Positions 49,012 to 57,813 of a DNA stretch of 64,000 nt are shown here, piece after piece. The DNA lies in the NCBI RefSeq assembly GCF_005047355.1, contig NZ_SUMC01000001.1, forward strand, positions 186,001-250,000, given 5' to 3'. Below the pieces are notes generated by a model. It was not told the origin of the DNA and ran no database searches. It saw only the letters and a program-made list of their open reading frames with translations. This stretch comes from Actinacidiphila oryziradicis. GTDB lineage: Bacteria > Actinomycetota > Actinomycetes > Streptomycetales > Streptomycetaceae. Every line of letters begins with the position of its first letter. Position 1 is the first letter of the stretch. The position numbers were made by a program, and so were the translations under genes.

Positions 49012-50184
49012 TCAGATATGGAGGGCTGTGACCGTTCCGGCGCCCACCGTGCGGCCGCCCTCGCGGACTGCGAAGCCCAGCCCGGCCTCGAGCGGCACCG
49101 GCCGGCCCAGCTCGACCGTCATCTCGACGGTGTCGCCGGGCGCGGCCACCGCCGTGTCGCCGAGGTCCACGTCACCGACCACATCCGCGGTCCGAATGTA
49201 GAACTGCGGGCGGTAGCCGGTGCTGATCGGGGTGCGCCGTCCGCCCTGCCCGGTGGGGATCACATACACCCGCGCGGTGAACCGGCGGCTCGGCACGACG
49301 CTGCCGGGCGCGGCCACGACATGCCCGCGCCGCACGGCGTCCCGCTGCACTCCGCGCAGCAACAACGCGACGTTGTCCCCCGCTTCGGCGGACTCCATCG
49401 GCTTGCCGAAAGTCTCCAGGCCGGTCACGACCGCGTCCAGGCCCGCTCCCAGCACCTCGATGCGGTCGCCGACCCGTACCGTGCCGCGCTCCACAGCCCC
49501 GGTGACGACCGTGCCGCGCCCGGTGATGGTGAGCACGTTCTCCACCGGGAGCAGGAAAGGCACGCCGGTGTAGCGGGTCGGCACGGGTATATAGGTGTCC
49601 ACCGCGTCCAGCAGCGCCTCGATCGCGTCCGCCCACCGCTGCTCGCCCTCCAGCGCGCGCAGCCCGGAGACGCGCACGACCGGCAGCGTGTCGCCCGGGT
49701 AGCCGTGCGCGGACAGCAGCTCCCGCACCTCCAGCTCCACCAGATCGGTCAGCTCCGGGTCACCGGCGTCGGCCTTGTTCAAGGCGACGACGATGTGCTC
49801 GACACCGACCTGCCGGGCGAGCAGCACATGCTCGGCGGTCTGCGGCATGACCCCGTCGAGGGCGGAGACCACCAGCAGCGCTCCGTCCAGCTGCGCAGCC
49901 CCGGTGATCATGTTCTTCACGTAGTCCGCGTGGCCGGGCATGTCGACATGCGCATAGTGGCGGGTCTCCGTCTCGTACTCCACGTGCGCGATGTTGATGG
50001 TGATACCGCGGGCGGACTCCTCGGGAGCCCGGTCGATGCGGTCGAACGGAACGTACGTGCCGGTGCCGCGCGCGCTGAGGACCTTGGTGATCGCCGCGGT
50101 CAGCGTGGTCTTGCCATGGTCAACGTGCCCCATGGTCCCGATGTTCAGGTGCGGCTTGGTCCGCACATATGCCTGCTTGGGCAT
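49012..50184 (-). CDS. tuf3: Second elongation factor Tu (EF-Tu3-like)
   Basis: A 390-residue EF-Tu. GTPase motifs: [37 protein letters not shown] and [11 protein letters not shown]. Domains II and III are complete, ending in [14 protein letters not shown]. It differs from a housekeeping EF-Tu at many usually fixed places, for example DMPGH in place of DCPGH and NKAD in place of NKCD. It is not flanked by rpsL, rpsG or fusA. This matches the divergent stress- or growth-regulated third tuf gene of some Streptomyces. Some divergent EF-Tu proteins confer elfamycin resistance, so a resistance role is possible but not shown. Confidence 0.85.
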   Translation of the reverse strand: MPKQAYVRTKPHLNIGTMGHVDHGKTTLTAAITKVLSARGTGTYVPFDRIDRAPEESARGITINIAHVEYETETRHYAHVDMPGHADYVKNMITGAAQLDGALLVVSALDGVMPQTAEHVLLARQVGVEHIVVALNKADAGDPELTDLVELEVRELLSAHGYPGDTLPVVRVSGLRALEGEQRWADAIEALLDAVDTYIPVPTRYTGVPFLLPVENVLTITGRGTVVTGAVERGTVRVGDRIEVLGAGLDAVVTGLETFGKPMESAEAGDNVALLLRGVQRDAVRRGHVVAAPGSVVPSRRFTARVYVIPTGQGGRRTPISTGYRPQFYIRTADVVGDVDLGDTAVAAPGDTVEMTVELGRPVPLEAGLGFAVREGGRTVGAGTVTALHI

Positions 50185-50942
50185 GATTCCTATCCCGATG
50201 ACAGCGTGGATCGTTCCCTGGACGTGTGCGGGAACGGCGAACCCCTCGAGCCCGACCGACCCTCCCCCTGCGAGGTCCGCGGAAATGTCCGGGAAGGGTC
50301 AGACTCGGGCTCCGCCGAGGTGCGGTGCTGCCGGAGCGGCGGCATCCGCCGATCCGGCGGGCAGGGCCGGAGAGGAATCAACGGCAGCCCTCAACGCCTC
50401 CGCGACCGCGGAGGCGTTGAGGAAGGCATACCGGAACATGCACCAAGGATGTCCGGACGACGAGTCAGTTGGCGAACCATTTTCCGCCCGCCCAGAGGCA
50501 GAGCCGACGCGGGTGCGGCGCCGCGATCCTGCTCCAGGTTGCGAAAAAAATACTTGAAGACGGGCATAAAGGACGCAAGTGACCTCTTGGTCCTCTATAT
50601 GGAGACATGCTCCGATGTTCTCGCGGCGCGCGCGCCGGGGCCGCCGGTCCTGCAGGACGTGCCGGCGACGTCCCTCGCGCGCCGGAAGGTTCGGTGCCGA
50701 CGTAGCACCGCCGTGCCGACGGTGCGGCGAGCGGATGACGGTTGGTCAACTCCCGCCCACACGCGAGCGGGCGGCATCCCCCGCGATCAAGCCCCGCAAA
50801 CATGGATTGATTCTAAAAATATTTTGCATCCATTACTTGACTTACTCCAATCTAGGCGTAATGTCGTATTAGTCAGGGTTTAACCGGGCGGCACACTTGA
50901 GCGCCGCTGATCACCACTCAAGTCCTTGAAGGGATAACCAAC
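50185..50942. other. Long control region between EF-Tu and the Gly-rich peptide gene
   Basis: No gene supported. The leftward EF-Tu promoter should be near 50190-50450. From 50800 to 50880 the sequence is AT-rich and carries the Fur-type promoter element listed separately. The AAGGGATAACC site at about 50928-50938 serves the ATG at 50943. Confidence 0.5.
50835..50856 (+). promoter_or_regulatory. Fur-regulon-like element before the Gly-rich peptide gene
   Basis: ACTTGACT TAC TCCAATCTAGG is identical to the dps promoter element at 42200-42221 except for the three middle bases. It includes -35 TTGACT (50837-50842); TAATGT at 50859-50864 could be a weak -10. Confidence 0.72.
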
Positions 50943-51230
50943 ATGTTCGCGAAGACCCCTAGGATTCGCCGTCTGGCCGTCGCTGCGATCGCAGCTCCCC
51001 TGCTGGCACTGGTCGGCGCCGGTGTTGCCGAGGCGACCCCCCACTCCGCGTCAACCCATGTCGCCGCCAAGTCGGTCATGCCTACCGCCTACCAGTACGG
51101 CGGTGGCGGCGGTCACGGCGGCGGCGGCTACGGCCACCGCGGTGGCTACGGCGGCTATGGCGGCTACGGCTACAGCAGCTACAACTACGGCGGCCACGGC
51201 GGCTACGGCGGCTACGGGCACGGCCGCTGA
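50943..51230 (+). CDS. Small secreted Gly/Tyr/His-rich protein
   Basis: A 95-residue exported protein. The signal peptide is RRLAVAAIAAPLLALVGAGV with likely cleavage after AEA. After a short spacer (about 32-48), the mature part is a low-complexity stretch of GGYGGYG units with interspersed His (GGHGGGGYGHRGGYGG, then YGGHGGYGGYGHGR). Such sequences can bind metals through His, form surface films, or cross-link through Tyr. Its promoter shares a Fur-type element with dps, and a secreted DyP peroxidase gene follows, so oxidative Tyr cross-linking or metal capture is a reasonable guess. No known family was assigned. Confidence 0.78.
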   Translation: MFAKTPRIRRLAVAAIAAPLLALVGAGVAEATPHSASTHVAAKSVMPTAYQYGGGGGHGGGGYGHRGGYGGYGGYGYSSYNYGGHGGYGGYGHGR

Positions 51231-51283
51231 TCAATCGCGGTGGAGCGGCACACTCACCGAGTAGGCCGCACTACCTGAATACC

Positions 51284-51323
51284 GTATCCGGGCACTCGCA
51301 CTCCTCGGCGGGTGCCCGGATAC
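51284..51323 (+). terminator. Hairpin terminator after the Gly-rich peptide gene
   Basis: GTATCCGGGCAC (51284-51295) and GTGCCCGGATAC (51312-51323) form a perfect 12-bp stem with a 16-base loop, 53 bases after the stop codon. No T-run follows. Confidence 0.82.
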
Positions 51324-51640
51324 ACCTCACTGCGGTGCGGGCAGAGCAATGAACCCTGCCCGATCTGTCCTATATGCCCAGATAAAGCATGAAAAGTATT
51401 AATTAAGAGCTTTTTACCTTATACGGCGATCTATTCCAGAAAGTAGCACCTATCCTGTGTGGGGACAGATCTCACGGCCCACGTACGGCCTCCGGCAGTG
51501 GTTCGCCAGGGCACACTGCCGCGAGCGGTCCGCCGGGCGACACAGCCCAAAGACGTCTCCCCCCCACACATGGGCGGATTCAACCTGAGCGGAATCCACA
51601 GCACACAACACCGATCGGATTGGTCTGAGGAGGACTAACC
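51324..51640. promoter_or_regulatory. Upstream region of the DyP peroxidase gene
   Basis: No gene. The part around 51380-51450 is notably AT-rich (ATTAATTAAGAGC and TACCTTATAC) and probably holds the promoter. A TGAGGAGGACTAACC ribosome binding site (about 51626-51640) is unusually strong and sets the ATG at 51641. No copy of the Fur-type element was seen here. Confidence 0.5.
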
Positions 51641-52942
51641 ATGGCGGACGAACGGCCTTCCATACCGGAGGATGGCTGGAGTGGCGGCGGATGCCCGGCG
51701 AGGTTCTTGGCCCGGCGGTCGTTCCTGCAGGGCGCGGCCGCCGCCGGTGTCGCCGGAGCGGCGGCCGGCAGCTTGTTGGAGAGCGATACGGCCCACGCTG
51801 CCACGCAGAACGGCGGGACCGCGGGCAAACATTCGGTACCGTTCCACGGCGTCCATCAGGCGGGCATTCTGACTCCTCCGCAGTCGATCGGGTCCTTCGT
51901 CTCCTTCGACGTGACCGCCAAGAACCGCGGTGAGCTCACTGACTTGTTCCGCACGCTGACCGCGCGGGCCCGCTTCCTCACCGCGGGCGGCACGCCGCCG
52001 AAAACGGCCGGGAGTTCACCGCCGTCGGACAGCGAGATCCTGGGACCCGAGGTCGTACCGGACAATCTCACCGTCACCATCGGCGTCGGCGCGTCCCTGT
52101 TCGACGGCCGCTACGGGCTGGGCGCGCGCAAGCCGGTCCAACTCGTCACCATGGAGCCCTTCCATCATGACGACCTGGACCCCGCACTCTCCCATGGCGA
52201 CATCCTGGTGCAGTTGTGCGCCGATCACCGCGACACGACGGTGCACGCGCTGCTCGACATCCTGGCCCACACAAACGGCGCGATGAAGCCACGCTGGCGC
52301 ATGGACTGCCAGCGCAATCCGCCGCGTCCCACCGGCGTGCCGCGCGACTGGTTCGGCTTCAAGGACGGCATCACCCAGCCCGACACCACGAGCACCAGCC
52401 AGATGAACCAGCTGGTCTGGGTGCAGCCGCACACCGCCGAACCCGCCTGGGCGGCGGGCGGCACCTACCAGGCCGCGCGTATCGTCCATTTCTTCGTCGA
52501 AGCGTGGCAGAAGATACCCGTTGACCGGCAGGAGCGGATCTTCGGCCGTCGCAAGGCCAGCGGCGCGCCGATGTACGCCCAGTCCGAGAACGCCTCGGAC
52601 CTTCTCGATCCCATCTACACCAATGACCCGCAGGGACTGATCACTGCGCTGGACTCCCATATCCGTCTCGCCAATCCCCAGACCCCGCAGACCGCGGCGA
52701 CCAGCACCATCCTGCGTCGCAGCTACGACTACGACCGGATTCCCAACGTGCAGGGCGACCTTGACCTGGGTCATTTGTTCTGCTGTTTCCAACGCGAACT
52801 CAATACCTACATCACCATGCAGAACCGGTTGGAGGGCGAAGCGCTGGTGCCGTTCATCAGCCCGCGGGGCGGAGGCTACTTCTTCGCCCTTCCGGGCGTG
52901 CGCGACAGCCACGACTACTACGCCCGTGCACTCCTGACCTGA
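51641..52942 (+). CDS. Tat-exported DyP-type peroxidase (EfeB-like)
   Basis: A 433-residue heme peroxidase. The Tat signal has the twin Arg in LARRSFLQGAAAAGVAGAAA (Arg 25-26) and a cleavage region near AHAAT. The DyP signature with the distal catalytic Asp is GFKDGITQP, and the proximal His lies in the later ARIVHFFVEAW segment. The C-terminal RGGGYFFALPGV is typical. It should use peroxide on dyes, phenols or heme outside the cell. It is not followed by efeO/efeU, so iron import is not implied directly. Confidence 0.9.
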   Translation: MADERPSIPEDGWSGGGCPARFLARRSFLQGAAAAGVAGAAAGSLLESDTAHAATQNGGTAGKHSVPFHGVHQAGILTPPQSIGSFVSFDVTAKNRGELTDLFRTLTARARFLTAGGTPPKTAGSSPPSDSEILGPEVVPDNLTVTIGVGASLFDGRYGLGARKPVQLVTMEPFHHDDLDPALSHGDILVQLCADHRDTTVHALLDILAHTNGAMKPRWRMDCQRNPPRPTGVPRDWFGFKDGITQPDTTSTSQMNQLVWVQPHTAEPAWAAGGTYQAARIVHFFVEAWQKIPVDRQERIFGRRKASGAPMYAQSENASDLLDPIYTNDPQGLITALDSHIRLANPQTPQTAATSTILRRSYDYDRIPNVQGDLDLGHLFCCFQRELNTYITMQNRLEGEALVPFISPRGGGYFFALPGVRDSHDYYARALLT

Positions 52943-53027
52943 CCACAGCCCCCAGTCGGGCTGCGGCGGGATACCGTCCCGCCGCCTGTCCCCAACCCGC
53001 GCGAAGCTCACTCTCACAGGAGGCGGG

Positions 53028-54086
53028 ATGCGCTCCTCCCGACAGAACCGGGCCGGCACCGTCGGCCGACGACACAGGAAAACACTCGGGCCGGTAACGG
53101 GAGTCGGTATCGGACTGCTGGCGGCGTCCGGTCTCCTCGCGGCGACGGCCCTCGGTCCGGGCTCGGCGCCCGCGCCTGCCGCGGCCGCCCTTCCGGCCGG
53201 CAGCGGCCACGTGTACGTCACCAATCAACTCGACGACACCGTCTCCGTGATCGATGCCCGAACGAACAAGGTCGTCTCGACCGTCCCGGCCGGGTCGGCC
53301 CCCGAAGGGATCGCGATCACGCCGGACGGCAGGCACGCGTACATCGCCGACAACGGATCGGCCAGGATCTCGGTCCTCGACACCCGGACCGGCAAGATCG
53401 TCGCGACCGTACCGGTCGGTAAGGACCCCAGCGGTGTCGGCCTGGCCCCGGACGGCAGGACGCTCTACGTCGCCAACGGCGGTTCGAACAGCGTCTCGCT
53501 GCTCGACACCCGGACGAACCGGGTGACCATGTCCGTCCCGGTCGGCACCTCCCCCGTGAGCGTGGCCGTCAGCCGGGACGGCGGATCGGCCTATGTCGCC
53601 AACGCCGGGTCGAGCAGCGTGTCGGTCATCGACACCCACACCCATCGGGCCGTCCGGGTCCTGCCCGCAGGCCGCTCCCCGGTGGGCGTCGCCATCACCC
53701 CGGACAGCAAATCTGCGTACGTCGCCAACGAGGCGATAGGCAGGGTCTCGGTGCTCGCAACCCGCACGGGCGCGGTTGACGCCACCGTGCCGGTCGGCGA
53801 GGGCGCCTTCGGTGTGGCGGTCGCACCGGACGGCCGGTCGGCCTACGCCGTCGCTCTCGGCCCGGGCAACGTATCCGCGATCGATACCCGCAGCCACCGC
53901 GTCAGGGCGACCCTCTCCGTGGGTCCTGCGGGCACCGACCCCTTCAATATCGCGGTCGCCCCCGGTGCGGTCTATGTCACCAACCAAGGAGCGGCCACCC
54001 TCGCAGTCATCGAGCCGAAGTCCTTCAAGACCGTCACCACCATCGCCGTCGGCACCAGTCCATACGGCGTAGCGGTGAGCCCATGA
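53028..54086 (+). CDS. Secreted YVTN-family beta-propeller protein
   Basis: A 352-residue exported propeller. A long N-terminal signal region includes PVTGVGIGLLAASGLLAATA. After it come seven repeats of about 42 residues, each with a YVTN or YVAN strand followed by SVxDTRT (for example HVYVTNQLDDTVSVIDART). Such propellers are extracellular binding modules; no catalytic residues are seen. GGAGGCGGG precedes the ATG at 53028. The start of a LuxR remnant overlaps its stop. Confidence 0.88.
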   Translation: MRSSRQNRAGTVGRRHRKTLGPVTGVGIGLLAASGLLAATALGPGSAPAPAAAALPAGSGHVYVTNQLDDTVSVIDARTNKVVSTVPAGSAPEGIAITPDGRHAYIADNGSARISVLDTRTGKIVATVPVGKDPSGVGLAPDGRTLYVANGGSNSVSLLDTRTNRVTMSVPVGTSPVSVAVSRDGGSAYVANAGSSSVSVIDTHTHRAVRVLPAGRSPVGVAITPDSKSAYVANEAIGRVSVLATRTGAVDATVPVGEGAFGVAVAPDGRSAYAVALGPGNVSAIDTRSHRVRATLSVGPAGTDPFNIAVAPGAVYVTNQGAATLAVIEPKSFKTVTTIAVGTSPYGVAVSP

Positions 54087-54184
54087 CGGCCGTCAATAAC
54101 GTTTTGCACGCAGTGATGGCGCGGCTCAACCTTCGCAACCGCGCGCACGCCGTCGCCTACGCCATGCGAACCGGCGCCATCTGA
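54083..54184 (+). pseudogene. LuxR-type HTH C-terminal scrap
   Basis: A 33-codon frame reads NNVLHAVMARLNLRNRAHAV and ends AYAMRTGAI. This matches the last recognition-helix and dimer helix of NarL/LuxR regulators (VKNVLHGxMTRLxLRNRAHAVAYA). The rest of the gene is absent, so it is a deletion scar. Confidence 0.7.
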
Positions 54185-54251
54185 CCAGCCCCCTCATGGC
54201 GGGACGCCAACCGCGCCATGAGTTTGTGCCCGGGGCGGGGACGTCTCCGTG

Positions 54252-54446
54252 CTATTCGGACAGTGCGATGGCCAGAGCCGGGCAGACGGCGGCGGCCTGC
54301 CCGGCGTCCTCGTCCAGCTCCTTCGGCGGTTGGACATCCAGCAGCACGACGACGCCGTCTTCGTCGCGCTGGTCGAAGACCCGCTCCGCGGCCAGCACAC
54401 ACTGTCCGGAGCCGACGCACTTGTCCTGGTCGACCGCTACTCGCAT
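54252..54446 (-). CDS. [3Fe-4S] ferredoxin, P450 partner type
   Basis: A 64-residue ferredoxin. MRVAVDQDKCVGSGQCVLAA carries the first cysteines in C-x2-x3-C spacing, with the later Cys in AAAVCPALAI. The missing central Cys of the 4Fe-4S pattern gives a 3Fe-4S cluster, as in ferredoxins that serve CYP105-type P450s. CGAGGAGAACCC precedes the ATG. It lies downstream of a truncated P450 gene, its presumed original partner. Confidence 0.88.
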   Translation of the reverse strand: MRVAVDQDKCVGSGQCVLAAERVFDQRDEDGVVVLLDVQPPKELDEDAGQAAAVCPALAIALSE

Positions 54447-54549
54447 GGGTTCTCCTCGCTCCTTTGTGTCCTTGTCCCGCTGCAGCCGGGACCGGCCGTC
54501 ATCCCCCGGGCCGCCGCCGGCGCCGGTACGGAGCGGCAGCGGCCCGGAG

Positions 54550-55062
54550 TCACCTGGCCACCGGCAGCTCGTACACGCCATAGATCAGCCCGTCGTGCTT
54601 GAACCGCACTTCGTCGACGTCGACGGCCAGGCGCAGCGTGGGGATGCGGCGGTAGAGCGTGCCGTAGACGACCTGTAGTTCCACGCGGGCCAGCGGCTGG
54701 CCGAGGCACTGGTGCGGGCCGATGCCGAATGCCACGTGCTTCCGCGCGTCGCGGTGGATGTCCAGCTGGTCGGGATCGGGGAAGACGTCCCCGTCCCGGT
54801 TGCCGACGTCATTCGCCAGCACGATGTCCTCGCCCGCACGGATCGTGCGGTCCGCGACCTCGATGTCTTCCGGGGCGACCCTCCGCCGTCCGGAGTGGAC
54901 GATGTGGAGGTACCGCAGCAGCTCCTCAACCGCACCGGCCGCCGGCTTCGGGTCCTCCGCAGCACGCAGTTCGGCCAGTTGGCCGGGGTGCTCGAGCACG
55001 GCCAGCGTGCCCAGCGCGATCATGTTCGCGGTCAGTCCGTCAGCACCGAAGTAGTTGCCCAC
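54550..55062 (-). pseudogene. Cytochrome P450, N-terminally truncated
   Basis: About 170 residues of a CYP105-like P450 C-terminal half remain. The end of helix I is LTANMIALGTLAVLEHP, the K-helix ExxR is VEELLRYLHIVHSGRRR, and the heme-binding loop HVAFGIGPHQCLGQPLARVE with its Cys is intact. The first 220-230 residues are missing, so no active enzyme is expected. It precedes the intact ferredoxin gene on the same strand. Confidence 0.85.
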
Positions 55063-55274
55063 GGCACCTAATTGCGTTTCCGGACGTTACTCCTCCGCAT
55101 TGGCCCTGCCCACGCCCCACGGGAGAACGGCCGCAAACCGCACGCTCTCGGCCACCGGCGGCCGGCCCCGGCCTCTTGACGTTCTCGACATGCGGAAGCA
55201 ACATTCCGGGACGGGTGCGGGACGTCGAGAGCCTTCGCGACGATCATCTGTCGTAACTTCCTCAAAGAAGAGGG

Positions 55275-56942
55275 ATGGTTGGCGTGTACGAGCAAATGCT
55301 CAACCCTGTCGGCGGCTCCGCGCTCTGGTCGTCGCTGGTCGCCGCACTGCCCCTGCTGGCGGTGTTCGTCCTGCTCGGCAGCGGGCGGCTGCGGGCTCAC
55401 TGGACCGCGCTCGCCGGGCTGGCGGTCGCCGTCGTGCTGGCCGTCCTGGTCTACGACATGCCTGCCGGGCAGGCGCTGTCGGCGGCCCTGGAGGGCGCCG
55501 CCTTCGGCCTCTTCCCCATCATGTGGATCGTGGTCAACGCCCTCTGGATCTACCGGATGACCGTCGACAGCGGCCACTTCGACGTGCTCCGCCGCTCCTT
55601 CGGCAAGGTCTCCGACGACCAGCGGCTGCAAGCCGTCGTCATCGCCTTCTGCTTCGGCGCCCTCCTGGAGGCGCTGGCCGGTTTCGGCACCCCGGTCGCC
55701 GTCACCTCGGTCATGCTCATCGCGGTCGGCTTCACCCCGCTGCGCGCCGCGGTGGTGGCGCTGGTCGCCAACACCGCGCCGGTCGCGTACGGGGCCATCG
55801 CCATCCCCGTCATCACGCTCTCCAACGTCACCGGCTACCCGGTGCGCGAACTCGGCGCCACCATCGGGCGGCAGACACCCGTGCTCGCGGTCATCGTGCC
55901 CCTGGTGCTGGTCTACCTCGTGGACGGGCGGCGCGGGCTGCGGGAGACCTGGCAGCCCGCGCTGCTGGGCGGGGTCGTCTTCGGCATCGCGCAGTTCACG
56001 TGTGCCTCATACGGTCCCGTGGAGCTCACGGACATCGTGGCGGCTCTCGCCTCGGCGGCGGTGCTGGTCGGCTGGACCCGCCTGCCGCGGGTACGGCGCG
56101 CCCGCGAGGTGGCCGCCGAAGAGCCGCCGGATGCGAACGGCGGTACGGACACCGCCGGTACGCTCACCACGGTCCGGACCGGGACGCAGGTGACCGACGA
56201 CGCCCCCGCGGAGGTCGTACGCGCCTACGCCCCGTACGCCGCGATCATCGCCGTCTTCTCGGTCGCCCAGATCCCGGCGGTCAAAGAACTGCTGGCCAAG
56301 GGTGTGCACGCGGTTACCTGGCCGGGGCTCCATGTGGTCAGCTCGGCGGGCAAGCCGGTCAGTTTCAGCACGTACAACTTCAACTGGCTGCCCGCCGGAG
56401 GCACTCTGCTCCTGCTGGCAGGAGTGATCTCGGCGATCGTCCTGGGCACCGGCGCGGGCCGGGCCGTGCGGGCGTACGGCGCGAATCTGCGGCAGCTCGC
56501 CCCCGCCGTGGCGACCGTGGTGTGCGTGCTGGGGCTCGCGTATGTGATGAACCTGTCCGGGCAGACAGCCACTATCGGCCACGCCCTCGCGAGCGCGACG
56601 GCGATCCTGGCAGTGCTCTCCCCCGTGCTCGGCTGGATCGGCACCGCCATCACCGGGTCCGACACCTCGTCGAACGCTCTGTTCGGCACCCTCCAGGTGA
56701 CGGCCGCCAAGGACGCGGGCCTGTCCCCCACACTGCTGGCGGCGGCGAACAGCTCGGGCGGTGTCCTGGGCAAGATGGTGTCCCCGCAGAATCTGGCGAT
56801 CGTCGCCGCGGCGGCCCATCTGCACGGCCAGGAGGGCACGATCTTCCGGCGGGTGGTCGGCTACAGCGTCGGCCTGCTCGCGCTCCTGTGCCTGCTGGTG
56901 TGGCTCCAGTCGACGGCCGCGCTGTCCTGGATGCTGCCATGA
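55275..56942 (+). CDS. lctP: L-lactate permease (LctP family)
   Basis: A 555-residue membrane transporter with about 13 hydrophobic segments. The conserved GALLEALAGFGTPVAVTSVML near residue 130 and the C-terminal GSDTSSNALFGTLQVTAA and ANSSGGVLGKMVSPQNLAI are signatures of LctP. It imports lactate or glycolate with protons. A GTG at 55284 with better spacing from GAAGAGGG is an alternative start. No lactate dehydrogenase gene is adjacent. Confidence 0.92.
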   Translation: MVGVYEQMLNPVGGSALWSSLVAALPLLAVFVLLGSGRLRAHWTALAGLAVAVVLAVLVYDMPAGQALSAALEGAAFGLFPIMWIVVNALWIYRMTVDSGHFDVLRRSFGKVSDDQRLQAVVIAFCFGALLEALAGFGTPVAVTSVMLIAVGFTPLRAAVVALVANTAPVAYGAIAIPVITLSNVTGYPVRELGATIGRQTPVLAVIVPLVLVYLVDGRRGLRETWQPALLGGVVFGIAQFTCASYGPVELTDIVAALASAAVLVGWTRLPRVRRAREVAAEEPPDANGGTDTAGTLTTVRTGTQVTDDAPAEVVRAYAPYAAIIAVFSVAQIPAVKELLAKGVHAVTWPGLHVVSSAGKPVSFSTYNFNWLPAGGTLLLLAGVISAIVLGTGAGRAVRAYGANLRQLAPAVATVVCVLGLAYVMNLSGQTATIGHALASATAILAVLSPVLGWIGTAITGSDTSSNALFGTLQVTAAKDAGLSPTLLAAANSSGGVLGKMVSPQNLAIVAAAAHLHGQEGTIFRRVVGYSVGLLALLCLLVWLQSTAALSWMLP

Positions 56943-56977
56943 CCGCCGCCGCCACGTTGCGCCGCCCCTAGCGAGGA

Positions 56978-57556
56978 TCATCCCGGCGAGGAGGCATCGG
57001 TGCGCTGGTAGCGGAGGAGTACGACCCCGTTGCCGAAGGCCCGGGTCTCGGCGAGCCGGAGACCGACCATGGCATCCGATGCCCGGAACAGCGGTTTGCC
57101 CCGCCCGACAAGGACCGGATGGACGTAGAGGCGGTATTCATCGATCAGGTCGTGCCGCATGAAGGTTGCGGCGAGGTCGGCACCGCCGAGCGACAGATCC
57201 CCGCCGGGCTGCGCCTTGAGCGCCGCGATCTCCTCGACGACGGCCTCCCGCACGATGGTGGTGTTCCAGTCGGCGCGCTCCAGGGTTCTGGAATACACGA
57301 TCTTGGGCATGTCCCGCCAGATCCCGGCGAACTCCGCCATGGGACCGGTACTTGAAAGGTCGGAGTCGGCGGTTGGCCAGAACTCGGCCATGAGCTCATG
57401 GGTGACACGTCCGTTCAGGAGAGCGCCCATCGCCCTGAGGTGCTCGTTGAAGTGGCTGTGCAGCTCGTCGTCGACCCGGTGCCAGTCGATCTGGCGGTCC
57501 GGTCCCTCAATGAACCCGTCAAGGGACACCGACATCATCAAGACGATCTTTCTCAT
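56978..57556 (-). CDS. RibD C-terminal / dihydrofolate-reductase-like protein
   Basis: A 192-residue reductase-fold protein: KIVLMMSVSLDGFIEGPDRQ at the N-terminus, LNGRVTHELMAEFWP, the NADPH-binding LSLGGADLAATFM and HPVLVGRGKPLF at the end. Members of this family are common in actinomycetes and mostly uncharacterised. The ATG at 57556 is chosen as the start of the conserved core. It stands alone between rightward genes. Confidence 0.85.
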   Translation of the reverse strand: MRKIVLMMSVSLDGFIEGPDRQIDWHRVDDELHSHFNEHLRAMGALLNGRVTHELMAEFWPTADSDLSSTGPMAEFAGIWRDMPKIVYSRTLERADWNTTIVREAVVEEIAALKAQPGGDLSLGGADLAATFMRHDLIDEYRLYVHPVLVGRGKPLFRASDAMVGLRLAETRAFGNGVVLLRYQRTDASSPG

Positions 57557-57708
57557 CGCGGTCCTCGCCGAAGTGGTCAGGGGGCGGGGTTCCACCGGCC
57601 AAGAGATACTCCCGATGGCTGGGATCAGGCGGTCCGCGGGGTCGCGGCGGTCTTCGAAGTCCGCACCCAGGTCGTCCCGTTCGCAGCGGCTGGCATCGCG
57701 TGGGGGGT

Positions 57709-57724
57709 GATGGTCTAGACCTTG
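57709..57724. promoter_or_regulatory. DasR-type operator (dre) upstream of the chitinase gene
   Basis: GATGGTCTAGACCTTG contains TGGTCTAGACC, nearly the full palindromic core of the DasR-responsive element (TGGTCTAGACCA). It lies about 90 bases before the chitinase start. The adjacent GACAGGTTCAGACCATTGAGG is a related direct-repeat-like sequence often seen before chitinase genes. Control by N-acetylglucosamine is expected. Confidence 0.82.
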
Positions 57725-57813
57725 ACAGGTTCAGACCATTGAGGTTCAGTGCTTGTCACCCCCCACACAGTGGCCGCCCGCCTTCCGGCGCGGCCGCGCA
57801 AAGGAGTGATCAC

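Noticed and set aside
48667..50883. A 738-codon open frame on the plus strand
   Set aside because: Most of it is the exact antisense of the EF-Tu gene. Its translation is Arg/His/Gln-rich with no recognisable domains. Only the first 100 codons could be real, and these are described as doubtful.
52946..52963. CAGCCC/GGGCTG hairpin after the DyP gene as a terminator
   Set aside because: Only six base pairs with no T-run. It is too weak to call.
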